Shown here: positions 40,684-49,701 of the stretch, one piece after another
How the letters are laid out: each line of letters opens with the position of its first letter
Numbering within the stretch: position 1 is the stretch's first letter
DNA from: Enterobacter kobei
GTDB taxonomy: Bacteria > Pseudomonadota > Gammaproteobacteria > Enterobacterales > Enterobacteriaceae
Assembly (NCBI RefSeq): GCF_001729765.1
Contig: NZ_CP017181.1
Span: forward strand, 1,116,001 to 1,180,000
Direction of reading: 5' to 3'
DNA: 64,000 nt
Notes under the pieces: model-generated
Told to the model about the DNA's origin: nothing
What the model saw: the letters and a program-made list of their open reading frames with translations, nothing else
Database searches by the model: none
Position numbers and translations under genes: made by a program

Positions 40684-42867
40684 ATGGACAACACCAAAAT
40701 ACACAAAACGCTGCTGGCGCTCGCCATTGGGGCGGTGACACATTCCGTCCAGGCGGCGGATGATAAAAAAGAAGATACCCTTGTTGTGCAGGCTGCACCT
40801 GCCAGCGACTTTAAACCCGGCGGCGACCAGCTGGTACCGGCCTTTCTTGACGGGCAGGTGGCGAACGGCGGGCGCATGGGGATGCTGGGCCAGCAGAACG
40901 CCATGGACGTGCCGTTTAACATCATCAGCTACACCTCGAAGCTGGTGGAAGATCAGCAGGCGAAAACCATCGCTGACGTGGTCGCCAACGATGCGGGCGT
41001 GCAGTACGTTCAGGGGTACGGTAACAGCGCGGAAACCTACCGCATTCGCGGCCTGAAGTTTGACGGCGACGACATGACGTTTGGCGGGCTGTCCGGCGTA
41101 CTGCCGCGTCAGGTGGTGGATGCGCAGATGGTTGACCGTATTGAGATCTTCAAAGGCGCCAACGCGCTGATGAATGGCGCGGCAAGCTCTGGCGTGGGCG
41201 GGATGATCAATCTTGAGCCGAAACATGCGGGCGATACCCCGCAGGCAAAAGTGGGCGTGGATTACACCTCAGATTCGCAGTTTGGCACCACCCTAGATGC
41301 AGGCCGTCGCTTTGGCGACAGCGACCAGTTCGGCGCGCGCGTGAACCTGGTCCACCGTGAAGGGGAAACCGGCGTACCAAACGACCGTCGCCGCACCACG
41401 CTGCTCTCCACCGGTCTTGATTACAACGGCGACAACGTCCGCACCTCGCTGGATCTGGGCTATCAAAAGAAAACCTTCCACGGCAGCCCGACCAGCGTCA
41501 ACATCTCGGCGGTGGATTTCGTGCCTGAACCGCCGAAAAACGATCGTAACTTCTCGCAGAAGTGGGCCTACAGCGACATCGAAAACGAATTTGGGATGTG
41601 GCGCAGCGAATACGACATCACCGATAACTGGACCGCCTATACCGGCCTGGGCGCGCAGCATGCGCACGAAGAAGGGATCTACAGCGCGCCGAAGCTGCTG
41701 GACAAAAGCGGCAAAGCCACGGTCAGCCGTCTGGATACTAACCGCATTAGCGATTCCGTTAGCGGGATGGCGGGCATTCGCGGGAATTTCAATACCGGCT
41801 TTGTGTCGCACAAGGTGAACGTCGGCTACTCGGCGACGACCAAAAACGAAAAAATCGCGTGGAAAATGTCGGCGACGAAGGATAACCCGACCACCAACAT
41901 CTACCACAACACCGGCGTTGATATGCCGGACAGCTCCAACTTCAATGGATCAGGTGGCAAATACAGCGATCCGCTAACCAGCGGGCGCACCCGTACTCAG
42001 GGCTGGCTGCTGAGCGATACGCTGGGCGTCCTGGACGACAAGCTGCTGTTCACCGCGGGGGCGCGTCATCAGAAAGTGGTCATCCGCGGGTATAACAAAA
42101 TTACCGGTGCGGAAAACGACGCGGACGGCTTCGACGGTAGCCGCTGGATGCCAACCTACGGCGTGGTTTATAAACCGTGGGAGCAGATTTCCCTTTACGC
42201 CAACCACACCGAAGCGCTGCAGCCGGGAAAAACCGCGCCGGACACCGCCACCAACTACGGTCAAAGCACCGGTATTGTTCACTCTAAACAGAATGAAGTC
42301 GGCTTGAAGGCAGACTTTGGACGCGTGGGCGGCTCTCTGGCGCTGTTTGAGATCAAAATGCCATCGGCGATCCTCGACGATGACAATCACTACGGCCTGG
42401 ACGCTGAACAGCGTAACCGTGGCGTAGAGCTCAACGTTTTTGGCGAGCCCATGCTCGGGATGCGCCTGAACGCCAGCGCCACCTGGCTGCAGGCCGAGCT
42501 GACCAAAACCAAAAACGGCGTGAATCAAGGCAACGATGCGATTGGCGTGCCGAACTTCTATGCCGTGCTGGGGGCAGAGTACGACATCAAGCCAGTTGAC
42601 GGCCTGACCGCCACCGCACGCGTGAACCACTCGGGCACGCAGTATGCCGATCTCGCGAACAGCAAAAAGCTGGACAGCTATACCACGCTGGATCTGGGCA
42701 TGCGCTACCGCTTTGCGCTGAACCACAATGCAAACCAGATGACCGTGCGCGCAGGCATCGACAACGTGACCAATGAAAACTACTGGGCCAGCGTGGACGA
42801 TTCCGGTACCTACATCACTCAGGGCGAACCGCGAACCTTTAAGGTCTCGGTGGGCTACGAGTTCTAA
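40684..42867 (+). CDS. TonB-dependent siderophore receptor
   Basis: A 727-residue outer-membrane receptor: signal peptide (residues 1 to about 25), TonB-box region EDTLVVQA, plug domain (about 45-165, IADVVANDAGVQYVQGYGNSAETYRIRGL) and 22-strand barrel ending VSVGYEF. It resembles FcuA/FhuE-type ferrichrome or hydroxamate receptors; I cannot fix the ligand. A sequence with Fur-box character (AATGCGTATAGTTCTCATTTGCATT, 40594-40618) lies 66 bases upstream. It follows fbpABC, so the two may be iron-co-regulated, but FbpABC does not normally take whole siderophores. Confidence 0.9.
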   Translation: MDNTKIHKTLLALAIGAVTHSVQAADDKKEDTLVVQAAPASDFKPGGDQLVPAFLDGQVANGGRMGMLGQQNAMDVPFNIISYTSKLVEDQQAKTIADVVANDAGVQYVQGYGNSAETYRIRGLKFDGDDMTFGGLSGVLPRQVVDAQMVDRIEIFKGANALMNGAASSGVGGMINLEPKHAGDTPQAKVGVDYTSDSQFGTTLDAGRRFGDSDQFGARVNLVHREGETGVPNDRRRTTLLSTGLDYNGDNVRTSLDLGYQKKTFHGSPTSVNISAVDFVPEPPKNDRNFSQKWAYSDIENEFGMWRSEYDITDNWTAYTGLGAQHAHEEGIYSAPKLLDKSGKATVSRLDTNRISDSVSGMAGIRGNFNTGFVSHKVNVGYSATTKNEKIAWKMSATKDNPTTNIYHNTGVDMPDSSNFNGSGGKYSDPLTSGRTRTQGWLLSDTLGVLDDKLLFTAGARHQKVVIRGYNKITGAENDADGFDGSRWMPTYGVVYKPWEQISLYANHTEALQPGKTAPDTATNYGQSTGIVHSKQNEVGLKADFGRVGGSLALFEIKMPSAILDDDNHYGLDAEQRNRGVELNVFGEPMLGMRLNASATWLQAELTKTKNGVNQGNDAIGVPNFYAVLGAEYDIKPVDGLTATARVNHSGTQYADLANSKKLDSYTTLDLGMRYRFALNHNANQMTVRAGIDNVTNENYWASVDDSGTYITQGEPRTFKVSVGYEF

Positions 42868-42994
42868 GCGTTCCACCTCGTTATCCGGGGCAGGGACGCC
42901 CCAATCCCGCCGTTATCCTGTTATAAAATTGTAACAAAAGCTTCTTACACTGTTCGCCAACTCCTTACCTCTTGGCCAATGACAGGAAGCCGCT

Positions 42995-44968
42995 ATGGGC
43001 AGACCCCTCAAATCCGTTTTTAAAAAAGAACATCGCGACGACATCACTAACCGCAGCGCTAATCCGGTTTTCTCCGAGGTTGCAGAGGTTTTCCTCTCCC
43101 GCCGTCGTTTTCTCCAGATGGGCGCCGTGGCGGGTGCTGCCGTTTCCTTTCCCTTTTTGATCAAACCTGATAGCGCCATTGCCGCGGTATCGAAGCCGTC
43201 CGCGCTGGCAAAAGCGGTGTCGCTTGGGTTTACCAGTATTCCCGTTTCCACGGACGATACGGTGAGGGTGCCGGAAGGTTATATTGCCCGCCCGTTTTAT
43301 CGCTGGGGTGACCCGACGGGCATCAAAGACCACATGCCGGCATTTAAGCCGGATGCCAGCAACACGACCGACGAACAGGCCGTGCAGGCGGGGATGCACC
43401 ACGACGGTATGGCGTGGTTTAGCCTGCCGCAGGGGGAGCAAAACCCGGAACATGGTCTGCTGGCGCTGAACCATGAATACATCGATAACGGGATGCTGTT
43501 TACGGACGGTATGGCGAACTGGAACCTCGACAAAGCCCGTAAGGGGCAGAACGCGATGGGCGTGTCGGTGGTGGAAGTGAAAAAAACGGGCAGCGGCTGG
43601 GAGGTGGTTCGCCCGTCTTCTTATGCCCGCCGTATCACCGTCAATACGCCGATGCAGCTTACCGGCCCGGCGCGGCATCAGCCCCTGATGAAAACCGCCG
43701 CCGACCCGCAGGGGGAGCGCGTGCTGGGCACCATGCAAAACTGCGCCAACGGCCATACGCCGTGGGGCACCTATCTCACCTGCGAGGAGAACTGGTCGGA
43801 TATTTTCGTGAAAAAAACCGATCTCAATCCGCTGGAAAAGCGCTATGGCATCAGCGACAGCGACGAATCTTACCGCTGGAACGAGGTGGATGAGCGGTTT
43901 AGCGTCGATAAAACGCCTAACGAGCCTAACCGATTCGGCTGGGTGGTAGAGATTGACCCCTACGACCCGACCTCCACACCGCGCAAGCACACCGCACTTG
44001 GCCGCTTCAAGCACGAGGGGGCCGCCGTTACGCTCTCCGCCGATAATCGCGTGGTGGTCTATATGGGGGACGATCAGAAGTTTGAGTACATTTATAAATT
44101 CGTCTCTGACAAAAAATACGATCCTGCGAACCGTGAGGCCAATATGCAACTGCTGACCTCGGGCACGCTGTATGTTGCCAGGTTCAACGAAGAGGGAAGC
44201 GGCGACTGGCTGCCGCTGATCTTCGGGCAGAATGGCCTGGATAAAAGCCACGGTTTTGAAAACCAGGGCGATCTGCTGATTAAAACCCGCCTGGCGGCTG
44301 ACGTGGTGGGGGCGACGAAAATGGATCGCCCGGAGTGGATAGCCGTGGATCCGCACGCCAGCGGCAGCGTCTACTGTACGCTCACCAACAACAGCGATCG
44401 CGGTAAAGAGGGGAAAGCCCCGGTCGATGCCGCCAACCCGCGTGCTAATAACGTGTTTGGTCATATTATGCATTGGCACGAAGAGGGGGCCGATCCTGCC
44501 GCCGCACGCTTTAAATGGGATATTCTGGTCATGGGCGGGCGCACAGACAGCGACGATCCGAAGGCCAAAGGCTCTATGCAGGGGGCGGCATTCGGCAGCC
44601 CGGATGGTCTGTCGTTCGATCATCAGGGCGTTCTGTGGATCCAGACCGACGTCTCTTCCAGCACGATCAACAAAAAAGCGTATGAGGGGATGGGCAATAA
44701 CCAGATGGTGGCCACCATTCCGGGCAGCAATGAGTTTCGTCGTTTCCTGACGGGCCCGCGTGGGTGTGAAATCACCGGTATTGCGTTTACGCCGGACAAC
44801 CGGACGCTGTTTATCAATATTCAGCATCCGGGAGAGGGCGGGGATGACATTACCGACCCGGCCAATCCGCGTGCCGTCTCTAACTGGCCGGACGCCAGCC
44901 CGAACGGACGCCCGCGTTCGTCAACGGTGGTGATCGTCAAAGCGGACGGCGGGATCATCGGGTCGTGA
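42995..44968 (+). CDS. PhoX-family alkaline phosphatase, Tat-exported
   Basis: A 657-residue protein with a twin-arginine signal (SRRRFLQMG near residues 35-43, then a hydrophobic stretch to SAIAA) and the DUF839/PhoX beta-propeller. PhoX enzymes use iron and calcium at the active site and release phosphate from esters in the periplasm. Motifs such as NHEYIDN, GTYLTCEENW and GCEITGIAFTPDNRTLFINIQHPGE are typical. It lies 127 bases after the siderophore receptor on the same strand; an iron-requiring phosphatase beside iron uptake genes is a sensible pairing. No Pho box is evident to me. Confidence 0.88.
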   Translation: MGRPLKSVFKKEHRDDITNRSANPVFSEVAEVFLSRRRFLQMGAVAGAAVSFPFLIKPDSAIAAVSKPSALAKAVSLGFTSIPVSTDDTVRVPEGYIARPFYRWGDPTGIKDHMPAFKPDASNTTDEQAVQAGMHHDGMAWFSLPQGEQNPEHGLLALNHEYIDNGMLFTDGMANWNLDKARKGQNAMGVSVVEVKKTGSGWEVVRPSSYARRITVNTPMQLTGPARHQPLMKTAADPQGERVLGTMQNCANGHTPWGTYLTCEENWSDIFVKKTDLNPLEKRYGISDSDESYRWNEVDERFSVDKTPNEPNRFGWVVEIDPYDPTSTPRKHTALGRFKHEGAAVTLSADNRVVVYMGDDQKFEYIYKFVSDKKYDPANREANMQLLTSGTLYVARFNEEGSGDWLPLIFGQNGLDKSHGFENQGDLLIKTRLAADVVGATKMDRPEWIAVDPHASGSVYCTLTNNSDRGKEGKAPVDAANPRANNVFGHIMHWHEEGADPAAARFKWDILVMGGRTDSDDPKAKGSMQGAAFGSPDGLSFDHQGVLWIQTDVSSSTINKKAYEGMGNNQMVATIPGSNEFRRFLTGPRGCEITGIAFTPDNRTLFINIQHPGEGGDDITDPANPRAVSNWPDASPNGRPRSSTVVIVKADGGIIGS

Positions 44969-44976
44969 CGTTAATC

Positions 44977-45002
44977 CGCCGGGCGCATGCGCTGGCCCGG
45001 CG
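44977..45002 (+). terminator. Hairpin after phoX-like gene
   Basis: CGCCGGGC-N10-GCCCGGCG, an 8-bp stem just past the stop of the PhoX-family gene; no long T run. Likely transcript end. Confidence 0.6.
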
Positions 45003-45070
45003 TTAAACTTGCTACCACCAGCATGAAGTGTTAAAACGTGCCCCTTCTAAAAAAGAGACAGGGGTAGGGC

Positions 45071-46459
45071 GTGAAAGACGCGTCATCCGCTTCAGGCCAT
45101 GGTAGCGCTGAAGCCTCGTCGGATCAGAATCCGACGCTGCAACGTGGTTTGCAAAATCGACATATTCAGTTAATTGCCCTCGGCGGCGCGATTGGTACCG
45201 GGTTGTTTCTCGGCATCGGCCCCGCCATTCAAATGGCTGGCCCTGCAGTACTGCTGGGATACGGCATCGCCGGGATTATCGCCTTCCTGATCATGCGCCA
45301 GCTCGGCGAAATGGTCGTTGAAGAGCCGGTGTCAGGCTCCTTCGCACACTTTGCTTACAAATACTGGGGCCCGTTTGCAGGCTTCCTCTCCGGCTGGAAC
45401 TACTGGGTGATGTTCGTGCTGGTGGGGATGGCCGAACTGACCGCCGCAGGCATCTACATGCAGTACTGGCTCCCGGATGTCCCGACGTGGATCTGGGCGG
45501 CGGCCTTTTTCATCATCATTAATGCCGTTAACCTCATCAATGTGCGCCTGTATGGCGAAACCGAGTTCTGGTTTGCGCTGATCAAGGTACTGGCGATTAT
45601 CGGGATGATCGGCTTTGGCCTGTGGCTGCTGTTCTCCGGTCATGGCGGCGAGCGGGCAACCATTGATAACCTCTGGCAGCACGGCGGCTTTCTGGCAACC
45701 GGCTGGAAAGGACTGGTTCTCTCTCTGGCGGTGATCATGTTCTCCTTCGGCGGGCTGGAGCTGATTGGTATTACTGCTGCCGAAGCGCGCGACCCGCATA
45801 AAAGTATCCCAAAAGCGGTCAACCAGGTGGTGTACCGTATTCTGCTGTTTTACATCGGCTCGCTGGTGGTTCTGCTGGCGCTCTATCCATGGGTGGAAGT
45901 GAAATCTGACAGCAGTCCGTTCGTGATGATTTTCCACGATCTGAACAGCAATGTGGTGGCGTCGGCGCTGAACTTCGTCATTCTGGTGGCGTCGCTTTCG
46001 GTCTATAACAGTGGCGTTTACTCCAACAGCCGTATGCTGTTTGGCCTTTCCGTACAGGGGAACGCGCCGAAGTTCCTGACCCGCGTCAGCCGTCGCGGTG
46101 TGCCGATTAATTCCTTGTTCCTTTCCGGCGCGATTACGTCATTAGTGGTGCTGATCAACTACCTGCTGCCGAAAGCGGCATTTGGCCTGCTGATGGCGCT
46201 GGTTGTCGCCACGCTGCTGCTGAACTGGATCATGATCTGCCTGGCGCACCTGCGCTTTCGTGCGGCGATGCGACGCAAGGGACGCGAGACGCAGTTTAAA
46301 GCGCTGCTCTACCCGGCAGGGAACTATATCTGTATCGCGTTCCTGGGGCTGATTCTGGTGCTGATGTGCACGATGGATGAGATGCGTCTCTCAGCGATGC
46401 TGCTGCCAGTGTGGGTGGTGTTCCTGTTTATTGCGTTTAAATTATCCCGTAAAAAGTAG
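45071..46459 (+). CDS. pheP: PheP, phenylalanine-specific permease
   Basis: A 462-residue amino-acid permease of the APC superfamily (12 helices), close to E. coli PheP (458). The helix-1 signature LIALGGAIGTGLFLGIGPAIQMAGPAVLLGYG and helix 6 region MFSFGGLELIGITAAEARDP are present. It takes up phenylalanine by proton symport. Start is GTG 45071 behind AGGGGTAGGGC. In E. coli pheP is also near ybdG and nfsB, so this is conserved synteny with insertions. Confidence 0.95.
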   Translation: MKDASSASGHGSAEASSDQNPTLQRGLQNRHIQLIALGGAIGTGLFLGIGPAIQMAGPAVLLGYGIAGIIAFLIMRQLGEMVVEEPVSGSFAHFAYKYWGPFAGFLSGWNYWVMFVLVGMAELTAAGIYMQYWLPDVPTWIWAAAFFIIINAVNLINVRLYGETEFWFALIKVLAIIGMIGFGLWLLFSGHGGERATIDNLWQHGGFLATGWKGLVLSLAVIMFSFGGLELIGITAAEARDPHKSIPKAVNQVVYRILLFYIGSLVVLLALYPWVEVKSDSSPFVMIFHDLNSNVVASALNFVILVASLSVYNSGVYSNSRMLFGLSVQGNAPKFLTRVSRRGVPINSLFLSGAITSLVVLINYLLPKAAFGLLMALVVATLLLNWIMICLAHLRFRAAMRRKGRETQFKALLYPAGNYICIAFLGLILVLMCTMDEMRLSAMLLPVWVVFLFIAFKLSRKK

Positions 46460-46468
46460 CACGTTTTT

Positions 46469-46556
46469 CGCCCGGTGGCGCTGCGCTTACCGGGCCTACA
46501 TGTTCTGGGCCGTTATTATTTTGTAGGCCGGGTCAGGCGAAGCCGCTACCCGGCTT
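46469..46556. repeat. REP/BIME repeat
   Basis: Two REP units (GCCCGGTGGCGCTGCGCTTACCGGGC and GTAGGCCGGGTCAGGCGAAGCCGCTACCCGGC) lie between pheP and the converging toxin-antitoxin pair. Confidence 0.85.
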
Positions 46557-46569
46557 TGAATGTGCAATA

Positions 46570-46869
46570 TCAAATCTGAAACGCTATTCGTTTCCCATTC
46601 GGTAACGTCACATCAATGCTCATTTCACCGCCGAGCGCACTGACATAGCGTTTGAGTGTTGAAAGCCGGGGATCGTTTCCCAGCTGTTCGATTTTTGCCA
46701 CAGTGGGTTGTTTTACCCCCATTGCCGCGGCCAGTTCTGTCTGCGAAATATTGAGCTCTTCCCGCAGTTGGTTCAGGGCAACAATTCTTCGTATTACATC
46801 AACTTTAGCCGCAATACGCTCCTGACTTTCCGCGCTCTGTTGTGCCATGAGTTCTTTTAGCGTTGCCAT
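46570..46869 (-). CDS. HigA-type antitoxin (XRE)
   Basis: A 99-residue protein with an N-terminal helix and a C-terminal Cro/C1 helix-turn-helix (REELNISQTELAAAMGVKQPTVAKIEQLGNDPRLSTLKRYVSALGG). It is downstream of and overlaps the toxin gene by 13 bases, the reversed order typical of higBA. It should neutralise the toxin and repress the operon at the palindrome 47253-47270. Confidence 0.88.
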   Translation of the reverse strand: MATLKELMAQQSAESQERIAAKVDVIRRIVALNQLREELNISQTELAAAMGVKQPTVAKIEQLGNDPRLSTLKRYVSALGGEMSIDVTLPNGKRIAFQI

Positions 46870-47219
46870 ATGGCCTCCTTATCCGCCAGATGTCTGCTGT
46901 ACTCAACGTCAGCCAGCGTAATCATTTCGTTATAAAACCGTTTTTGATTGCAACCGGTTTTGTCTCCAGCACAGAGCACAATTGCCTTACGGTCAGGATC
47001 AAAAGCAAAAAAAGCTCTGATGGGATTTCCCGCATGTTGAATCCGTAATTCCTTCATGTTCGCATAGGCTGAAGCCTTCACGGTATCTACGTATGGCCGC
47101 CCAAGCGTTGGGCCAAACTCAGCAAGAATATGCATCATCGCTAGCACATCTTCTTTTAATGCTGTTGTTTGTTCGAAGTACCATTGATCAAATCTGTCCG
47201 TTGTCTCGACATTCCACAT
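46857..47219 (-). CDS. HigB/RelE-family toxin
   Basis: A 120-residue basic protein of the phage-derived Gp49-like/HigB family: WNVETTDRFDQWYFEQ start, MKELRIQHAGNPIRAFFAFDPDRKAIVLCAGDKTG core and the KRFYNEMITLADVEYSRHL end. Relatives are ribosome-dependent mRNA endonucleases. It is the first gene of the pair. Confidence 0.88.
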   Translation of the reverse strand: MWNVETTDRFDQWYFEQTTALKEDVLAMMHILAEFGPTLGRPYVDTVKASAYANMKELRIQHAGNPIRAFFAFDPDRKAIVLCAGDKTGCNQKRFYNEMITLADVEYSRHLADKEAIWQR

Positions 47220-47252
47220 CGTTTCTCCTTTAGCTTCCTCGCTATATTATTT

Positions 47253-47270
47253 TATAGCCTGTAGGCTATA
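47253..47270 (-). promoter_or_regulatory. Palindromic operator of the toxin-antitoxin pair
   Basis: TATAGCCT-GT-AGGCTATA is a perfect 8+8 inverted repeat 34 bases upstream of the toxin start, in an AT-rich promoter stretch. It is the likely HigA autoregulatory site. Confidence 0.8.
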
Positions 47271-47360
47271 GTGACAATCAGAACGCCTCGTTTTGTCATA
47301 CATCGACCTTTATCGTGACCCCCCTCCCAATTCTGTTTCGATCCACAGGATCTTTATTTT

Positions 47361-47403
47361 GTAATCGATTACTTTTTATTTGCTGTCATTTGTAATCGAT
47401 TAC
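47361..47403 (+). promoter_or_regulatory. Twin LacI-family operators
   Basis: The perfect 12-bp palindrome GTAATCGATTAC occurs at 47361-47372 and again at 47392-47403, 31 bp apart (about three helical turns), each extended by a shared TT..TTT. They lie 22-64 bases before the MFS permease. The central CG fits LacI-family operators, and a LacI-family gene is at the end of the operon. Confidence 0.85.
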
Positions 47404-47424
47404 TTTTTCCGGGTGAGGCTTATC

Positions 47425-48660
47425 ATGGTGTCAACTGAAAGTAGTGAAAAGGCGATAACACAGCACCGGCTGCTGGTGCCGCGTCTGTCGTTGATGATGT
47501 TTCTGCAGTTTTTCATCTGGGGTAGCTGGTCAGTCACGCTTGGCCTGGTGATGACCCGGCACAACATGTCTCTGTTAATTGGCGATGCGTTCTCCGCCGG
47601 GCCCATCGCCTCCATTCTCTCGCCGTTTGTGCTCGGCATGCTGGTGGATCGTTTCTTTGCCTCGCAGAAGGTGATGGCGGTGATGCACCTGGCGGGCGCG
47701 GCAATCCTTTGGTTTGTGCCGGGGGCGCTGATTGCCGAAAACGGCGCGCTGCTGATTGGCCTGCTGTTTGGTTACACGCTCTGCTATATGCCAACGCTGG
47801 CGCTGACCAACAACATCGCATTTCACAGCCTGGCGAACGTGGATAAAACTTTCCCGGTGGTGCGCGTGTTCGGCACCATCGGCTGGATCGTGGCGGGAAT
47901 TTTCATCGGCGTGACCGGCGTGGCGTCCAGCGTCACCATTTTTCAGGTGGCGGCAGCCAGCTCCCTGCTTCTCGCACTCTACAGCCTGACGCTGCCGCAC
48001 ACGCCAGCGCCAGCGAAAGGGCTACCGGTGCAGGTGCGCGATCTCTTTTGTGCCGATGCCTTTGCGCTACTCAAAACCCGCCATTTCTTTGTCTTCTCCG
48101 TCTGCGCGATGCTGATCTCCGTCCCGCTTGGCACCTATTACGCCTATACCGCCTCGTATCTGGCGGATGCCGGTATTGCAGACGTCAGCACCGCCATGTC
48201 CTTCGGGCAGATGTCAGAGATCTTCTTCATGCTGGTCATTCCGCTGCTGTTCCGCCGTCTGGGGGTGAAAGTCATGCTGCTGATCGGCATGCTGGCGTGG
48301 TTCGTGCGTTATGCCATGTTCGCGCTGGGCGTCAGCGAGGAAGGACGCATCCTGTTGTACCTGGGGATTCTGCTGCACGGCGTCTGCTACGATTTCTTCT
48401 TCGTCGTCGGCTTTATCTACACCGACCGCGTGGCGGGTGAAAAGGTGAAAGGACAGGCGCAAAGCATGATTGTCATGTTCACCTACGGCATCGGCATGCT
48501 GCTGGGCTCTCAGATTTCCGGCGCGCTTTATAACCGTCTGGTGGCCGGGCAGACCGTGCCGCAGGCATGGGTGACATTCTGGTGGATCCCGGCGGTGGCT
48601 GCCGCGGCGATCGCGCTGATTTTCCTTCTCACGTTCAGGTATGACGATGACAAGGCGTAA
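47425..48660 (+). CDS. MFS permease, nucleoside:H+ symporter family-like
   Basis: A 411-residue 12-helix transporter resembling the NupG/XapB/YegT group (LMMFLQFFIWGSWSVTLGLVM at the start, PVVRVFGTIGWIVAGI, HGVCYDFFFVVGFIYTDRVAG near 330). The partner genes are sugar-type enzymes, so it more likely brings in a sugar or glycoside than a nucleoside. I start at ATG 47425 (MVSTESSE), 22 bases past the second operator; the longer frame would run through the operator. Confidence 0.85.
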   Translation: MVSTESSEKAITQHRLLVPRLSLMMFLQFFIWGSWSVTLGLVMTRHNMSLLIGDAFSAGPIASILSPFVLGMLVDRFFASQKVMAVMHLAGAAILWFVPGALIAENGALLIGLLFGYTLCYMPTLALTNNIAFHSLANVDKTFPVVRVFGTIGWIVAGIFIGVTGVASSVTIFQVAAASSLLLALYSLTLPHTPAPAKGLPVQVRDLFCADAFALLKTRHFFVFSVCAMLISVPLGTYYAYTASYLADAGIADVSTAMSFGQMSEIFFMLVIPLLFRRLGVKVMLLIGMLAWFVRYAMFALGVSEEGRILLYLGILLHGVCYDFFFVVGFIYTDRVAGEKVKGQAQSMIVMFTYGIGMLLGSQISGALYNRLVAGQTVPQAWVTFWWIPAVAAAAIALIFLLTFRYDDDKA

Positions 48661-48675
48661 TGTTCAGGAGGGGCT

Positions 48676-49701
48676 ATGAGGACGATGAAAGGACCGGGCA
48701 TTTTTCTGTCGCAATTTATTGGCGAGAAAGCGCCGTTCAACACGCTCGACGGACTGGCAGGCTGGGCGGCGGCGAAGGGTTACAAAGCGGTGCAGATCCC
48801 CTGCAATCATCCGCACATTTTTGATGTCGAAAAAGCGGCAGAGAGCCAGGCCTACTGCGATGACATTACCGGCAAGCTGGGCGCGCACGGGCTGGTCATC
48901 AGCGAGCTGTCGACCCATCTGGAGGGGCAGCTTGTGGCGGTAAACGAGGTCTACAGCGACGCGTTTGACCACTTCGCCCCCGCCGCCGTGCGCGGTAATG
49001 ATGCAGCTCGCCGGGCATGGGCAACGGAAAAGCTAAAGCAGGCGGCAGTCGCCTCAGCCAGACTCGGCCTGAAAGCGCACGCCACCTTCTCCGGCTCGCT
49101 GGCGTGGCCGTTTTTCTATCCATGGCCGCCGCATAACGAGCAGCGTTTTCAGGCGGCATTCGAGGAGCTGGCAAATCGCTGGCGACCGATTCTGGATACC
49201 TTTGACGAACAGGGCGTGGACGTCTGTTTTGAGTTGCATCCGGGCGAAGACTTGCACGACGGCGTGAGCTTCGAGCGTTTTCTGGCGCTTCTGGATAATC
49301 ACCCGCGCTGCAATATCCTTTACGACCCGAGCCACATGCTGTTACAGCAGATGGATTACCTGACCTTCATCGACATTTACCACGCGCGCATCAAAGCCTT
49401 CCACGTCAAAGATGCCGAGTTCCGTCCTAATGGGCGCAGCGGCGTGTACGGTGGTTACCAGCCGTGGATCAACCGCGCCGGGCGCTTCCGTTCGCTCGGC
49501 GACGGACAGATCGGCTTCAAAGGCATTTTCAGCAAGCTGACCCAGTACGATTATGACGGCTGGGCGGTGCTGGAGTGGGAGTGCTGCCTGAAAGATGGTG
49601 ATACCGGCGCAAGTGAGGGAAGCGAGTTTATCCGCCGCCACATCATCCCCGTATCCGGGCGTGCGTTTGATGACTTCGCGGCAGGGGGCAGCCATGATTA
49701 A
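48676..49701 (+). CDS. TIM-barrel sugar isomerase/epimerase-like protein
   Basis: A 341-residue xylose-isomerase-like TIM barrel (AP endonuclease family 2). Metal ligand motifs FELHPGEDL, YDPSHML, AFHVKDAEF and LEWE are present in the usual order. It resembles YcjR-type 3-keto-sugar epimerases. AGGAGG precedes ATG 48676 (a second ATG follows at 48685). It overlaps the dehydrogenase by 8 bases. Confidence 0.85.
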   Translation: MRTMKGPGIFLSQFIGEKAPFNTLDGLAGWAAAKGYKAVQIPCNHPHIFDVEKAAESQAYCDDITGKLGAHGLVISELSTHLEGQLVAVNEVYSDAFDHFAPAAVRGNDAARRAWATEKLKQAAVASARLGLKAHATFSGSLAWPFFYPWPPHNEQRFQAAFEELANRWRPILDTFDEQGVDVCFELHPGEDLHDGVSFERFLALLDNHPRCNILYDPSHMLLQQMDYLTFIDIYHARIKAFHVKDAEFRPNGRSGVYGGYQPWINRAGRFRSLGDGQIGFKGIFSKLTQYDYDGWAVLEWECCLKDGDTGASEGSEFIRRHIIPVSGRAFDDFAAGGSHD

